Positions 1-8,548 are shown, counted from the first letter of the stretch. The stretch: 64,000 bases of DNA from Streptomyces griseoincarnatus (GCA_014649575.1 BMTH01000007.1:310001-374000); one strand, 5' to 3'. The notes: generated by a model not told the origin, from the sequence alone. Numbers and translations: made by a program.

Positions 1-864
1 GTCCAGGATGTCGCCGAGCTGGACGAGGCCTTGGTCGCCGCCGGAGAGGGCGATGTTCGCCGAGTGCAGCAGCTCCGCGCCGACGAAGAGCATCGCGACG
101 ACGAAGACGCCGGTGGTGAGGTAGGCGACCCGGTTGTCCAGCCGCATGACCTTCATCCAGCCGCTGTTGGTCCAGCCCTTGGCGTTGACCCAGTAGCCGT
201 AGGCGGCCAGTGTGATGGTGCCGCCGACGCCGCCGATCAGGCCGAGGGTGTTGAGGATGGAGTCCTTCTCGTCGGGCACCACGGGGAGGAGGCCGGCGAA
301 GGCGTCGCCCAGGTTGGGCGTGACGCGGAACGCCAGGTAGACGGTGACCACGAACATGACGCCCACCAGGACGGTCATGACCTTCTCGAACACCGCGTAC
401 TTGTTGAACCAGACGAAGACCAGGCCCACGAGGCCGCAGGCGATGCCCCAGTACTCGAGGTCCATCACGCTCGGGAACAGCGCCTGGAGCGGCAGCGCGC
501 TGGACGACATGGCGGCGGCGCCGTAGACGAAGCCCCAGATGACGGCATAGACGGCGAAGAACCAGGTGGTCCAGGAGCCGAGGCTGGCCCAGCCGTCGAA
601 CAGGGTGCGCCCGGTGGACAGGTGCCATCGTCCGCACGCCTCCGCGAGGGAGATCTTCACCAGGCAGCCGACGACGGCGGCCCACAGCAGGGTGTAGCCG
701 AAGTTGCTGCCGGCGATGAGGGTGGCCACGAGGTCGCCGGCGCCCACGCCGGTCGCGGCGACGACGATGCCGGGGCCGATGTAGCGCCAGCTGGACCGGC
801 GCGGCTGGGGGCCGGGCCCGTCCTTCGCGCCGAGGTCCTGGGTGTTGCCCGTGGTGTCCGCCAT
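1..864 (-). CDS. Nramp-related metal ion transporter, N-terminal part (cut by window edge)
   Basis: The first 288 residues are visible and the reading frame runs off the left edge, so the C-terminus is missing (family members have about 400-430 residues). After a short hydrophilic N-terminus the conserved SSWRYIGPGIVVAATGVGAGD block opens a series of hydrophobic helices, with the SLAEACGRWHLSTG loop typical of this branch of the Nramp/NRAMP fold. The canonical TM1 motif DPGN is replaced by GAGD, and the TM6 MPH motif by a TITLAAYGYW stretch, so this is a divergent clade whose transported ion cannot be assumed to be Mn2+ or Fe2+. The ATG at 864 is the only good start. It is divergently arranged with the secreted carboxypeptidase. 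Confidence 0.85.
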   Translation of the reverse strand, partial: MADTTGNTQDLGAKDGPGPQPRRSSWRYIGPGIVVAATGVGAGDLVATLIAGSNFGYTLLWAAVVGCLVKISLAEACGRWHLSTGRTLFDGWASLGSWTTWFFAVYAVIWGFVYGAAAMSSSALPLQALFPSVMDLEYWGIACGLVGLVFVWFNKYAVFEKVMTVLVGVMFVVTVYLAFRVTPNLGDAFAGLLPVVPDEKDSILNTLGLIGGVGGTITLAAYGYWVNAKGWTNSGWMKVMRLDNRVAYLTTGVFVVAMLFVGAELLHSANIALSGGDQGLVQLGDILD

Positions 865-956
865 GGGGCCAAGAAAGCGGACGGGTGCCGGTCCCACAAG
901 AGGGCGTGCCGGGATCTTCACCGGTTCCCCCTGGCGGGGCGGCCGACTCCGCGCTC

Positions 957-985
957 TTGACCTGATCATGTCAGCTCTCGACGAT
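957..985 (+). promoter_or_regulatory. Putative sigma-70-type promoter of the carboxypeptidase gene
   Basis: TTGACC (957-962) matches the -35 consensus in five positions. It is followed after 17 bp by GACGAT (980-985), a weak -10. It lies 60 bp ahead of the carboxypeptidase start. This is a pattern match only. Confidence 0.4.
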
Positions 986-1044
986 GACCGCACCGCACCA
1001 CGCACGTCGCCATGAACCACCCCACCTCCTCACAAGGAGAATTC

Positions 1045-2385
1045 ATGCGACTCCGTTCCCGCGGCAGACGCCCCGCCGCGCTCGCCGCGCTCCTCGCCCT
1101 CGCGCTCGCCGCGCCCCTGTCACTCACCGCCGCCGCCCCGGCCGGCGCCGACGGGGCACACACGGCGGCGCCCTCGGCGGACGACATCCGCCAGTACGAG
1201 ATCCACCAGCACACCACGCCCGTGACCCGCACGGCGATCCAGCGGGCCGGCGTCACCGTGGACGAGGCCGACGAGGAGACCGTGGTCGTCTCCGGCCGCG
1301 CCGACCAGATCCGCCAACTCCGCCGCCAGGGCTACGAGATCACCCCGCTGGGCGCGGCCCCGGACCGCTCCACGGCCGCCGACGGACCGCGCCTGTTCGA
1401 CTTCCCCTCGGCGGACTCCCGCTACCACAACTACGCCGAGATGAACGCGGAGATCGACCAGCGGATCGCGGCCTACCCGTCGATCATGAGCAAGCGCGTG
1501 ATCGGCAGGTCGTACCAGGGCCGGGACATCGTCGCGGTCAAGGTCAGCGACAACGTCGGCACCGACGAGGCCGAGCCCGAGGTCCTCTTCACCCACCACC
1601 AGCACGCCCGTGAGCACCTCACCGTGGAGATGGCCCTGTACCTGCTGCGGGAGCTGGGCGCCGGCTACGGCGGCGACGCCCGGATCACGAAGATGGTGCG
1701 GGAACGGGAGATCTGGATCGTCCCCGACCTCAACCCGGACGGCGGCGAGTACGACATCGCCACCGGCTCCTACCGCTCCTGGCGCAAGAACCGCCAGCCC
1801 AACTCCGGTTCGTCGTACGTCGGCACCGACCTGAACCGCAACTGGGACTATCGCTGGGGCTGCTGCGGCGGCTCCTCGGGCAGCAAGTCCTCGGAGACGT
1901 ACCGGGGTCCGGCGCCCGAGTCGGCCCCCGAGGTGAAGGTGGTCGCCGACTTCGTGCGCAGCCGGGTCGTCGGCGGGGTGCAGCAGATCAAGGCCGGCAT
2001 CGACTTCCACACCTACAGCGAGCTGGTGCTGTGGCCGTTCGGCTACACGTACTCCGACACCACCACCGGCATGACGGCCGACGACCACGCCGCTTTCAAG
2101 GCCGTCGGCCAGAAGATGGCCGCGAGCAACGGCTACACGGCCCAGCAGTCCAGCGACCTGTACATCACCGACGGATCGATCGACGACTACCTGTGGGGCA
2201 CCCACAAGATCTTCGGCTACACCTTCGAGATGTACCCGAGGTCGGCGTCCGGTGGCGGGTTCTACCCGCCCGACGAGGTCATCGAGCGGGAGACGTCCCG
2301 CAACCGCGACGCCGTGCTCCAGCTGCTGGAGAACGCCGACTGCATGTACCGGGTGATCGGCAAGGAGGGACAGTACTGCCGTTAG
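1045..2385 (+). CDS. Secreted zinc carboxypeptidase, M14 family (carboxypeptidase T-like)
   Basis: Extracellular metallopeptidase that should remove C-terminal residues from peptides. The ATG at 1045 is preceded by AAGGAG (1034-1039) and opens a signal peptide (RLRSRGRRPAA then a hydrophobic Ala/Leu core). An in-frame ATG at 1012 lacks a ribosome site. Zinc ligands are visible as HAREH (H187, E190) and H322 in IDFHTYSE; the catalytic glutamate is E395 in GYTFEMYP; the substrate-binding Asn/Arg cluster DLNRNWDYRWG is present. Length (446 residues) fits a pre-pro-enzyme with a propeptide of roughly 100 residues before the peptidase domain. Its stop overlaps the convergent downstream gene by 4 bp. 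Confidence 0.93.
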   Translation: MRLRSRGRRPAALAALLALALAAPLSLTAAAPAGADGAHTAAPSADDIRQYEIHQHTTPVTRTAIQRAGVTVDEADEETVVVSGRADQIRQLRRQGYEITPLGAAPDRSTAADGPRLFDFPSADSRYHNYAEMNAEIDQRIAAYPSIMSKRVIGRSYQGRDIVAVKVSDNVGTDEAEPEVLFTHHQHAREHLTVEMALYLLRELGAGYGGDARITKMVREREIWIVPDLNPDGGEYDIATGSYRSWRKNRQPNSGSSYVGTDLNRNWDYRWGCCGGSSGSKSSETYRGPAPESAPEVKVVADFVRSRVVGGVQQIKAGIDFHTYSELVLWPFGYTYSDTTTGMTADDHAAFKAVGQKMAASNGYTAQQSSDLYITDGSIDDYLWGTHKIFGYTFEMYPRSASGGGFYPPDEVIERETSRNRDAVLQLLENADCMYRVIGKEGQYCR

Positions 2386-3026
2386 GCGCGGTCGGCGTCC
2401 TCGGCCTTGTCCTTCTCGCCGGACGGGTCGTCCTGGTGGTCCTCCCCCTCGGACTTCTCGTCCGGCGCCTCGGCGCCGTCGTCGAAGTACGCGTCGAGGA
2501 CCTCGTCCAGGGCTGCGTCCCACTCGGCGAACCGACGGCGTGAGTCGGCCTCGATCTCGATCGGGTACCAACGCCGGTCGGGGGTGTGGACGGTGACGGT
2601 GAACCGCTTGCCGAAGCGGGCCGTCTCCGTCTCCACCGCGCCGATCTCGTCCCAGCGGAACTCGCACTCCTGGTCGTCCAGCCTCAGCCGCACGCCGCGG
2701 TGGTCGGCGACGAGGGCGGCACGGCGGTCGGACGCCTCGAAGGCGGGCCCGTCCGGGGCGTTCTCCGGCTCGTCGTCCCCTGTCCCCTCGTCGGCCCCGG
2801 CGGCCGGGGAGTCCTCGGACTCCCCGGCCGCCGCGACCTCGTCCGGTGCGGCTTCCGTCGCGGTGTCGTCGACGCCCCCGCCCTCGTCCGTGCCGGGCGC
2901 GTCCTTCGTGTCCTTCGCGTCCTCCTCGCGGCCGGTCGCGGGCGCGGTGAGCCCGGGGATGAAGGCCGGGTCGAACCCGGCGCCCTCCAGGGGCTTGCTG
3001 CTGCTCGAACCTATGCGCTGCTCCAC
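2382..3026 (-). CDS. Acidic hypothetical protein with a C-terminal PH-like domain
   Basis: Unrecognised family, probably conserved in streptomycetes. The 214-residue protein has a long Asp/Glu/Ala-rich, likely disordered middle (about residues 30-95). A compact C-terminal domain (about 95-185) follows: a strand-rich segment with LVADHRGVRLRLDDQECEF and W-centred strands (RWDEIGAVE, RRWYPIEIEA), ending in another acidic tail. The strand pattern resembles a PH-like fold; this is inference. The GTG start at 3026 has no clear ribosome site. No signal peptide, so cytoplasmic. Confidence 0.75.
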   Translation of the reverse strand: MEQRIGSSSSKPLEGAGFDPAFIPGLTAPATGREEDAKDTKDAPGTDEGGGVDDTATEAAPDEVAAAGESEDSPAAGADEGTGDDEPENAPDGPAFEASDRRAALVADHRGVRLRLDDQECEFRWDEIGAVETETARFGKRFTVTVHTPDRRWYPIEIEADSRRRFAEWDAALDEVLDAYFDDGAEAPDEKSEGEDHQDDPSGEKDKAEDADRA

Positions 3027-3127
3027 ACCGCAGGAGTATGGTCGACGATCCTGTGCGCGTCACAGCCAGCCCCGACTTCGTTATCAGACGCCTACACGGG
3101 CACCACGCGTCACCGCGCCCGCCGGGG

Positions 3128-4615
3128 TCACACCACCAGGCTCAGCGCCGCCGCGACCGCGAACCCGGCGACGGACAGCACGCTCTCCAGCACCGTCCAC
3201 GTCTTGAGCGTGTCCCGCTCGCTGATGCCGAAGTACTTGGCGACCATCCAGAACCCGCCGTCGTTGACGTGCGAGGCGAAGATGGAGCCCGCCGAGATGG
3301 CCATGATGACGAGCGCGACGAACGCCTGCGAGTGGTCGCCCTCGGAGAGCAGCGGCGCCACGATGCCGGCCGTGGTGACGATGGCGACGGTCGCCGAGCC
3401 CTGCGCGACCCGCAGCACCACGGAGATCAGGTACGACAGCACGATCACCGGCAGGCCGACGTCGTTGAAGGTGTCCGACAGCGCCTGCGCGACGCCGCTG
3501 CCCTTGAGGACGGCACCGAAGACGCCGCCCGCGCCGACCACCAGCAGGATGTTGCCGACCGGCTTGAGGGACGAAGTGGACACGGTCTCCAGGGACTTGC
3601 GGGACCAGCCGCGCCGGATGCCGAGCAAGTAGTACGCGAGGAACAGGGCGAGGGTGAGCGCCACGAACGGGTGACCGAAGAACTCGATGACCGAGCGCAG
3701 GGTGGAGGGGTCCAGCGCGATGGAGGAGAAGGTCGCGGCGAGGATGAGCAGGAGCGGGGTGCCGATGATCCCGAGGACCGTGCCGAGCGGCACCGGCGTC
3801 TCCCGCGGCTGCACGCCCGACGCGCGCTGTTCGGCGGCGACGGCGTCCTTGGCCTCCTGCGCGGCCTCGACCATGTCCTGCGGCACGGCGACGAAGAGGC
3901 GCTTGCCGATCCAGGCGGAGTAGACCCACGCGGCGACGACGGCGGGGAGGCCGCAGACGACGCCCATGAGGATGACCCAGCCGAGGTCGACCTGCAGCAG
4001 TCCGGCGGCGGCCACCGGGCCCGGGTGCGGGGGCAGGAAGGCGTGGGTGACGGAGAGTCCGGCGAGGAGGGGGAGACAGTAGAGCAGGATCGACTTGCCG
4101 GAGCGCTTGGCGGCCGCGTAGACGATCGGGGCGAGGACGAAGATGCCGACGTCGAAGAAGACCGGGATGCCGAAGATGAGGCCGGTCAGGCCCATCGCGA
4201 GGGGCGCCCGCTTCTCGCCGAACAGCCCGAGCAGCCGGGACGCCAGCACTTCGGCGCCGCCGCTGACCTCGAGGATCGCGCCGAGCATGGTGCCCAGGCC
4301 GATGATGATCGCGACGTGGCCGAGGATGCCGCCCATCCCGGACTCGATGGTGGACACCGCGTCCGACTTCTGCACGGTGCCGAAGAGTTCGGTGACGGAC
4401 AGTCCCGCGAGCAGGCCGACGGCTATGGAGACGCCGAGCAGCGCGACGAACGGCTGGAGGCGGACCTTGATGATCAGGAACAGCAGCAGGGCGATGCCGA
4501 CGGCGGCCACGGTGAGCAGGCCCGCGGTGCCGTCGATCAGGAGGAGCAGTCCTCCGGTGTGCGGGGGTGTCTCCGCGGGCGCGGAGGCTGCGAGCGGGAG
4601 GGACGGATGGGACAT
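3128..4615 (-). CDS. GntP family gluconate/sugar-acid permease
   Basis: Polytopic inner-membrane H+ symporter of the GntP family (gluconate, 2-keto-sugar acids, sometimes D-serine). The start at 4615 (MSHPSLPL) is chosen because AGAGGA lies just upstream; an in-frame codon at 4675 has none. Family hallmarks are present: the FIIKVRLQPFVALL helix near the N-terminus, GLIFGIPVFFDVGIFVLAPI, and THAFLPPHPGPVAAA. About 12-14 membrane segments span 495 residues, the normal length. It sits downstream of ridA, iclR and a KDG-type kinase, separated by a strong hairpin, so it may be transcribed by read-through or its own promoter. The context suggests it imports the sugar-acid or amino-acid substrate of the cluster. 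Confidence 0.92.
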   Translation of the reverse strand: MSHPSLPLAASAPAETPPHTGGLLLLIDGTAGLLTVAAVGIALLLFLIIKVRLQPFVALLGVSIAVGLLAGLSVTELFGTVQKSDAVSTIESGMGGILGHVAIIIGLGTMLGAILEVSGGAEVLASRLLGLFGEKRAPLAMGLTGLIFGIPVFFDVGIFVLAPIVYAAAKRSGKSILLYCLPLLAGLSVTHAFLPPHPGPVAAAGLLQVDLGWVILMGVVCGLPAVVAAWVYSAWIGKRLFVAVPQDMVEAAQEAKDAVAAEQRASGVQPRETPVPLGTVLGIIGTPLLLILAATFSSIALDPSTLRSVIEFFGHPFVALTLALFLAYYLLGIRRGWSRKSLETVSTSSLKPVGNILLVVGAGGVFGAVLKGSGVAQALSDTFNDVGLPVIVLSYLISVVLRVAQGSATVAIVTTAGIVAPLLSEGDHSQAFVALVIMAISAGSIFASHVNDGGFWMVAKYFGISERDTLKTWTVLESVLSVAGFAVAAALSLVV

Positions 4616-4694
4616 CGGGGGTCCTCTGGGTAAGGGCATGGTCTCGGGGAGTCTGGGGGTCCCCCCAGAAGGCACAGCCGGGCAGGGGGGATCG

Positions 4695-4729
4695 CGGCAC
4701 GGCGTCCCGGGGTGCGGGACGCCGTGCCG
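4695..4729 (-). terminator. Perfect 15-bp hairpin between ridA and gntP
   Basis: CGGCACGGCGTCCCG (4695-4709) pairs perfectly with 4715-4729 across a 5-base loop, without a T-tract. It lies after ridA and before gntP and could attenuate gntP expression. A second hairpin (TCTGGGGG 4652-4659 with CCCCCAGA 4662-4669) sits between it and the gntP start. Confidence 0.65.
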
Positions 4730-4762
4730 TGACGACGTGCGAGGTGCGGGTGAGGAAAGGGC

Positions 4763-5173
4763 TCAGCCGAGGACGGCGAGCGCGTCGATCTCGATGAGGA
4801 GGCCGGCGGGGAGACCGACGTAGACGGTCGTGCGGGCGGCCGGGGGCTGGGTGAGGCCCTGCTCCTCGAAGTAGGCGTTGTAGAGGTCGTTCATCTCCGC
4901 GAAGTGGTCCACGTCGGTGAGGTAGACGCGGATCATCATCACGTCGTCCCAGCCGGCGCCGCCCTCCTCGAGGATCGCCTTGACGTTGGCGAGGGTCTGG
5001 AGGGTCTGCTCGCGCAGGGTGGGACCGGCGGGCGTGGGCGGCTTGCCCTCCTCGGCGGGCAGGAAGCCGACCTGGCCGGCGACCTGGAGGATGTTGCCCT
5101 TGCGGACGCCGTGCGAGAACTTCGCGGGCGGGGTGGTGTGGGTCTTCGGGGTCAGCGCGACTTTCTCGGTCAT
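4763..5173 (-). CDS. RidA/YjgF family imine/enamine deaminase
   Basis: Small cytosolic homotrimeric protein of 136 residues. The family hydrolyses reactive enamine/imine intermediates released by PLP dehydratases, giving the keto acid and ammonia. The VAGQVGFLP strand, the DVMMIRVYLTDVDHFAEMNDLYNAYF block and the C-terminal ARTTVYVGLPAGLLIEIDALAVL block (with the conserved Arg) are all present. It starts 13 bp after the iclR stop, so it is in one operon with iclR and the kinase. A RidA next to a PLP amino-acid deaminase makes mechanistic sense, because that enzyme class produces 2-aminoacrylate-like intermediates. Confidence 0.93.
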   Translation of the reverse strand: MTEKVALTPKTHTTPPAKFSHGVRKGNILQVAGQVGFLPAEEGKPPTPAGPTLREQTLQTLANVKAILEEGGAGWDDVMMIRVYLTDVDHFAEMNDLYNAYFEEQGLTQPPAARTTVYVGLPAGLLIEIDALAVLG

Positions 5174-5186
5174 GCGGGGGATGTCC

Positions 5187-5945
5187 TTACTTCGGTTCTG
5201 CCGGGGTCCGGCCGGAGTACTCGCCGCTGATGGCGTCCGCGGTACGGCGCACCAGAGGGAGCAGGGTGAGGAGCTCGTCGGCGGTGACGACGACGTTCGG
5301 CGCGGAGACCGACATCGCGGCGACCACCCGGCCGTCGGCGCCGCGGATCGGCGCGGCGACGCAGTTGATGGACTCCTCGTGGCCGCCGAGGTCGGTGGCC
5401 CAGCCCTGTTCGCGCACCTTGGCCAGCTCCTGGAGGAACGCGGCCGCGTGGGGCGTCGAACGGGGCGTGTACATGGGGTAGTCGAGCTTCTCCGCGAGGG
5501 CGCGGCGCTCGTGTTCGGGCAGGTCGGCGAGGAGCAGCTTGGCCACGGCGGCCACGGTGATGGCGACGGGCTTGCCGATGCGGGAGTACATCCGCACGGG
5601 ATAGCGGCTCTCCACCTTGTCGATGTAAAGGACCTCGTTCTCCTCGTACACGGCGAGGTGGACGGTGTGCCCGCACTGCTCGTTGAGGCGTACGAGGTGG
5701 GCGTGGGCGATCTCGCGCACGTCGAGGTTCTCCATCGCCTCCTGGGCGAGCGCGAAGAGGCGGGCGCCGAGGCGGTAGCGCTGGTCGGACTGGCGGTAGA
5801 CCAGACCGTGTTCGTGGAGGGTGCGCAGCAGGCGCAGGGCCGTGGACTTGTGCACGCCGAGGCGGTCGGCGACCTGGCCGAGGTCGGCGGGGCCCTCCGC
5901 GAGCAGCGGAAGGATGCTCAGGGCGCGGTCTACGGTCTGGCTCAT
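5187..5945 (-). CDS. IclR family transcriptional regulator
   Basis: 252-residue regulator. The N-terminal winged helix (about residues 1-65: VDRALSILPLLAE, LGQVADRLGVHKSTALRLLRTL) is followed by the IclR effector-binding domain with the strand/loop ESINCVAAPIRGADGRVVAAMSVS near 195-215. The ATG at 5945 overlaps the stop of the upstream kinase gene (ATGA), implying translational coupling. It most likely controls the divergent promoter region where a perfect inverted repeat lies at 7230-7252. IclR proteins near KDG kinases (KdgR type) usually repress sugar-acid catabolism until a keto-acid intermediate accumulates; that role here is inferred. Confidence 0.93.
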   Translation of the reverse strand: MSQTVDRALSILPLLAEGPADLGQVADRLGVHKSTALRLLRTLHEHGLVYRQSDQRYRLGARLFALAQEAMENLDVREIAHAHLVRLNEQCGHTVHLAVYEENEVLYIDKVESRYPVRMYSRIGKPVAITVAAVAKLLLADLPEHERRALAEKLDYPMYTPRSTPHAAAFLQELAKVREQGWATDLGGHEESINCVAAPIRGADGRVVAAMSVSAPNVVVTADELLTLLPLVRRTADAISGEYSGRTPAEPK

Positions 5946-7138
5946 GGGGTGCGTGCCTCCTCTGCGGCCTCTGCGTCGGCGTCTGTCCAGCCGGGGCCGA
6001 GACGCAGTGTCTCCCATGCGGGGTCGTCGAGAGCGGCAAGGCGGTCGGCCAGGGGCCGGGGCGGGGGTGTCGCCAGGTCGCCTGGGGCGGTGAGGGTGGC
6101 TGCGGCCGTGAGGTGGCCGTGCCTCAGCCGTGTTGTCAGCGGGAGGCCGCGCAGGGTTGCTGAGAGAAAGCCCGCTGCGAACGCGTCGCCTGCGCCAGTT
6201 GTGGCGACCACGTCGACTTTCAGGGCTGGGGCCGTTGCGGCTGGGTGGGGGGGCGTTTCGCAGCCCGGCGATTGCGGGGTGCCGTGGCGCCCACCCTCCC
6301 CCACTCCCGGCTTCGCTCGAGCGGGGGGACCCCCATCGCCCCTGGGGGTCCCTCCCAGGCCCTTGAGGCACTGGGGGAGGCCCGACTGCCCGCGACCGGC
6401 GCGGAATGCGACCGCACCCTCCCTGCCCTGCTTCACCACCAGGGTGCCCGGTTCCGGGAGGGCTTCTCGGATGGCCGTCGGGCCGCCCGTGAGGCCCCAG
6501 GCTTCCTCTGCCTCGTCCTCTCCCACGAAGACGATGTCCGCCCCGCGGGCCAGGTCCAGCAGGACCTCCGGGCCGTACGCGTCGCCCCACAGTCCCGGGC
6601 GGTGGTTCACGTCGAAGGAGATCAAAGGACGCCCCGGGTGCGGGGCGGTCAGCTCGCGCATCAGTTCCAGGCAGCCGGAGGACAGCGCCGCCGTGATGCC
6701 CGACAGGTGCAGGACGCGTCCGGCACGTACGGCGTCCAGGTCCACGCCGGCCGGCGACATCGCCGACGCCGCCGAGCCCGCCCGGTAGTAGGCGACCTCG
6801 TGGGTGTCGCCCGCCCGGTCGCCCGCCGTGCGGAAGTAGACGCCCGTGGGGCGGGACGGGTCGCGGCGGACGTACGCCACGTCGACGCCGTACGCGCCGA
6901 TCGCCTCGACGAGGTGGTCGCCGAAGCCGTCCGCGCCCACCCGGCTGACCCAGCGGGTGGTGTGGCCGGCCACCGCGAGCGCGCACGCCACGTTGGACTC
7001 CGCGCCGCCGATCGACCGGTGGAAGGAGGGGACGTCGGCGAGGCGGCCGGGCCGCGTCGGCAGGAACGTCACCATGGACTCGCCGAGCGCGACGACGTCC
7101 ACGACGTCGGGGGCGTTTCCGGTTCCGGTGACGGTCAC
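5942..7138 (-). CDS. PfkB family carbohydrate kinase, 2-keto-3-deoxygluconate kinase type, with in-frame repeat insertion
   Basis: Ribokinase-fold sugar kinase expected to phosphorylate a 2-keto-3-deoxy sugar acid with ATP. The N-terminal DVVALGESMVTFLP block, the IGGAESNVACALAVAG signature and the ATP/anion-hole motif TTGAGDAFAAGF with the catalytic Asp are intact. The GTG start at 7138 places the reading frame just before the conserved strand. The gene has 398 residues against about 310-330 for the family. The excess is a Gly/Pro-rich stretch (roughly residues 249-300) encoded by a repetitive palindromic element at about 6240-6395, inserted immediately before the GAGD helix. First gene of the iclR-ridA operon. 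Confidence 0.9.
   Translation of the reverse strand: MTVTGTGNAPDVVDVVALGESMVTFLPTRPGRLADVPSFHRSIGGAESNVACALAVAGHTTRWVSRVGADGFGDHLVEAIGAYGVDVAYVRRDPSRPTGVYFRTAGDRAGDTHEVAYYRAGSAASAMSPAGVDLDAVRAGRVLHLSGITAALSSGCLELMRELTAPHPGRPLISFDVNHRPGLWGDAYGPEVLLDLARGADIVFVGEDEAEEAWGLTGGPTAIREALPEPGTLVVKQGREGAVAFRAGRGQSGLPQCLKGLGGTPRGDGGPPARAKPGVGEGGRHGTPQSPGCETPPHPAATAPALKVDVVATTGAGDAFAAGFLSATLRGLPLTTRLRHGHLTAAATLTAPGDLATPPPRPLADRLAALDDPAWETLRLGPGWTDADAEAAEEARTP
6240..6395 (-). repeat. Streptomyces-type palindromic repeat element inserted in the kinase coding sequence
   Basis: About 150 bp inside the kinase gene encode a low-complexity stretch (LPQCLKGLGGTPRGDGG and on) with no counterpart in PfkB kinases. 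They contain a perfect 10-bp inverted repeat, GGGACCCCCA (6326-6335) with its complement (6343-6352) around a 7-base loop. From memory, very similar sequences recur between genes of many Streptomyces chromosomes. The element leaves the kinase frame open. Exact ends are estimated from where family homology resumes. Confidence 0.7.
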
Positions 7139-7229
7139 GATGGCGGGGCTCCTCGTCGGGGCGGGGACGCGGTGTCCGTTGACCGCGTGTGGCGGAGATG
7201 TTAGACAGCGGTGAGCGATATACGCAATG

Positions 7230-7252
7230 GGTGTTGCAGTAAGTGCAACACC
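7230..7252. promoter_or_regulatory. Perfect inverted repeat, probable IclR operator
   Basis: GGTGTTGCA (7230-7238) and TGCAACACC (7244-7252) are exact complements around a 5-base spacer. They lie between the divergent kinase and deaminase starts, 19 bp before the deaminase ATG. Size and position suit an IclR-family dimer site controlling both directions; the assignment is inferred. Confidence 0.7.
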
Positions 7253-7271
7253 GCTGATCAGGGAGGCTGTC

Positions 7272-8537
7272 ATGGTCCTCGATGCTCTCGCCCGCCTCGC
7301 CGAGGAACGGGTCGGCCACCGCTTCAAGGGCCTCCCGCCGGACGCCGCGGACCTCACCGTGGGCGAGCTGGCCGCGCAGCGCCGGAACCTCTTCACCGAC
7401 GGCTTCACCACCCCCGTGCTCGCGCTGTCCGCCGAGCGTCTGGAGCACAACCTGGCGGCGCTGGAGACGTACGCCGAGCGGCACGGACTCGCGTTCGCGC
7501 CGCACGGCAAGACCTCCATGGCACCGCAGCTCTTCCAGCGCCAGATCGAGCGCGGCGCGTGGGGCGTCACGCTCGCGGTCCCCCACCAGGTGCGCGTCGC
7601 GCGGGAGTTCGGGGTCGAGCGGGTCTTCCTGGCGAACGAGCTGGTGGACGCGGCGGCCCTGCGCTGGGTCGCCGCCGAGCTGGACGCCGACCCCGGCTTC
7701 CGCTTCGTCTGCTACGTCGACTCCGTGCGCGGGGTGGAGCTGATGGACGCGGCGCTGGACGGGGCGTCCCGGCCGGTGGACGTGGTGGTCGAGCTGGCCG
7801 CCGGTGAGGGCGCACGCACGGGGGTGCGGACGGAGGCGGAGTGCGCGGCCGTCGCCGACGCCGTGGCGGGCTCGCGGGCGCTGCGGCTGGTGGGGGTGGC
7901 CGGGTACGAGGGCGAGGTGCCGCAGGCCGACCCGGAGCGGGTGCGGGCCTGGCTGCGGCGGCTGGTGGCGCTGGCCGTGGACTTCGACGAGGCGGGGCGG
8001 TTCGCGGCGCTGGACGAGATCGTGGTGAGCGCGGGCGGCAGTGCCTGGTTCGACGCGGTGGCGGACGTCTTCGCGGAGGTGCCCGAGCTGTCGGCGCCGG
8101 TGCTGAAGCTGCTGCGGTCCGGGGCGTACGTGTCGCACGACGACGGGCACTACCAGCGGCTGACCCCGTTCAACCGGGTGCCGGGCGAGGGCGGTCTCGA
8201 GCCGGCGTTCCGGCTGTGGACGCAGGTGGTGTCGCGGCCGTCGGCGGAGCAGGCGTTCACCAACGCGGGCAAGCGGGACGCCGCGTACGACCTGGATCTG
8301 CCGGTGGCCCGGGTGGTGCGCCGCGACGGGGTGGAGCGGCCGGCCACGGGCATCGAGGTGACCGGTCTGTCCGACCAGCACGCGTGGCTGCGCACCTCCT
8401 CGGAGGCGGATCTGGAGGTGGGAGACTGGATGGGCCTCGGTCTGTCGCACCCTTGCACGTCCTTCGACAAATGGGCGCTGATCCCCGTGGCGGAGGCGGA
8501 CGGCACGGTCGTCGACTACATCCGTACCTTCTTCTAG
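7272..8537 (+). CDS. PLP-dependent D-amino-acid deaminase (D-serine dehydratase/D-threonine aldolase-like, DSD1 family)
   Basis: Cytosolic fold-III PLP enzyme of 421 residues that eliminates ammonia from a hydroxy D-amino acid. An alanine-racemase-like TIM barrel carries the PLP lysine in FAPHGKTSMAPQ. The C-terminal D-serine-dehydratase-like domain has the zinc pair H-x-C in LSHPCTSFDKW and the SDQHAWL strand. The ATG at 7272 follows GGGAGG (7261-7266). It is coupled to the downstream D-aminoacylase (11-bp gap). With RidA, a deacylase and a KDG-type kinase nearby, the real substrate may be an amino-sugar acid such as D-glucosaminate, which this chemistry would turn into 2-keto-3-deoxygluconate. 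That substrate is inference. Confidence 0.9.
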   Translation: MVLDALARLAEERVGHRFKGLPPDAADLTVGELAAQRRNLFTDGFTTPVLALSAERLEHNLAALETYAERHGLAFAPHGKTSMAPQLFQRQIERGAWGVTLAVPHQVRVAREFGVERVFLANELVDAAALRWVAAELDADPGFRFVCYVDSVRGVELMDAALDGASRPVDVVVELAAGEGARTGVRTEAECAAVADAVAGSRALRLVGVAGYEGEVPQADPERVRAWLRRLVALAVDFDEAGRFAALDEIVVSAGGSAWFDAVADVFAEVPELSAPVLKLLRSGAYVSHDDGHYQRLTPFNRVPGEGGLEPAFRLWTQVVSRPSAEQAFTNAGKRDAAYDLDLPVARVVRRDGVERPATGIEVTGLSDQHAWLRTSSEADLEVGDWMGLGLSHPCTSFDKWALIPVAEADGTVVDYIRTFF

Positions 8538-8548
8538 GAGGCAGGGCC

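Noticed and set aside
5187..8450. 1087-residue open frame extending the IclR gene upstream
   Set aside because: Only its C-terminal 252 residues resemble a protein family; the rest is antisense to the kinase and deaminase genes.
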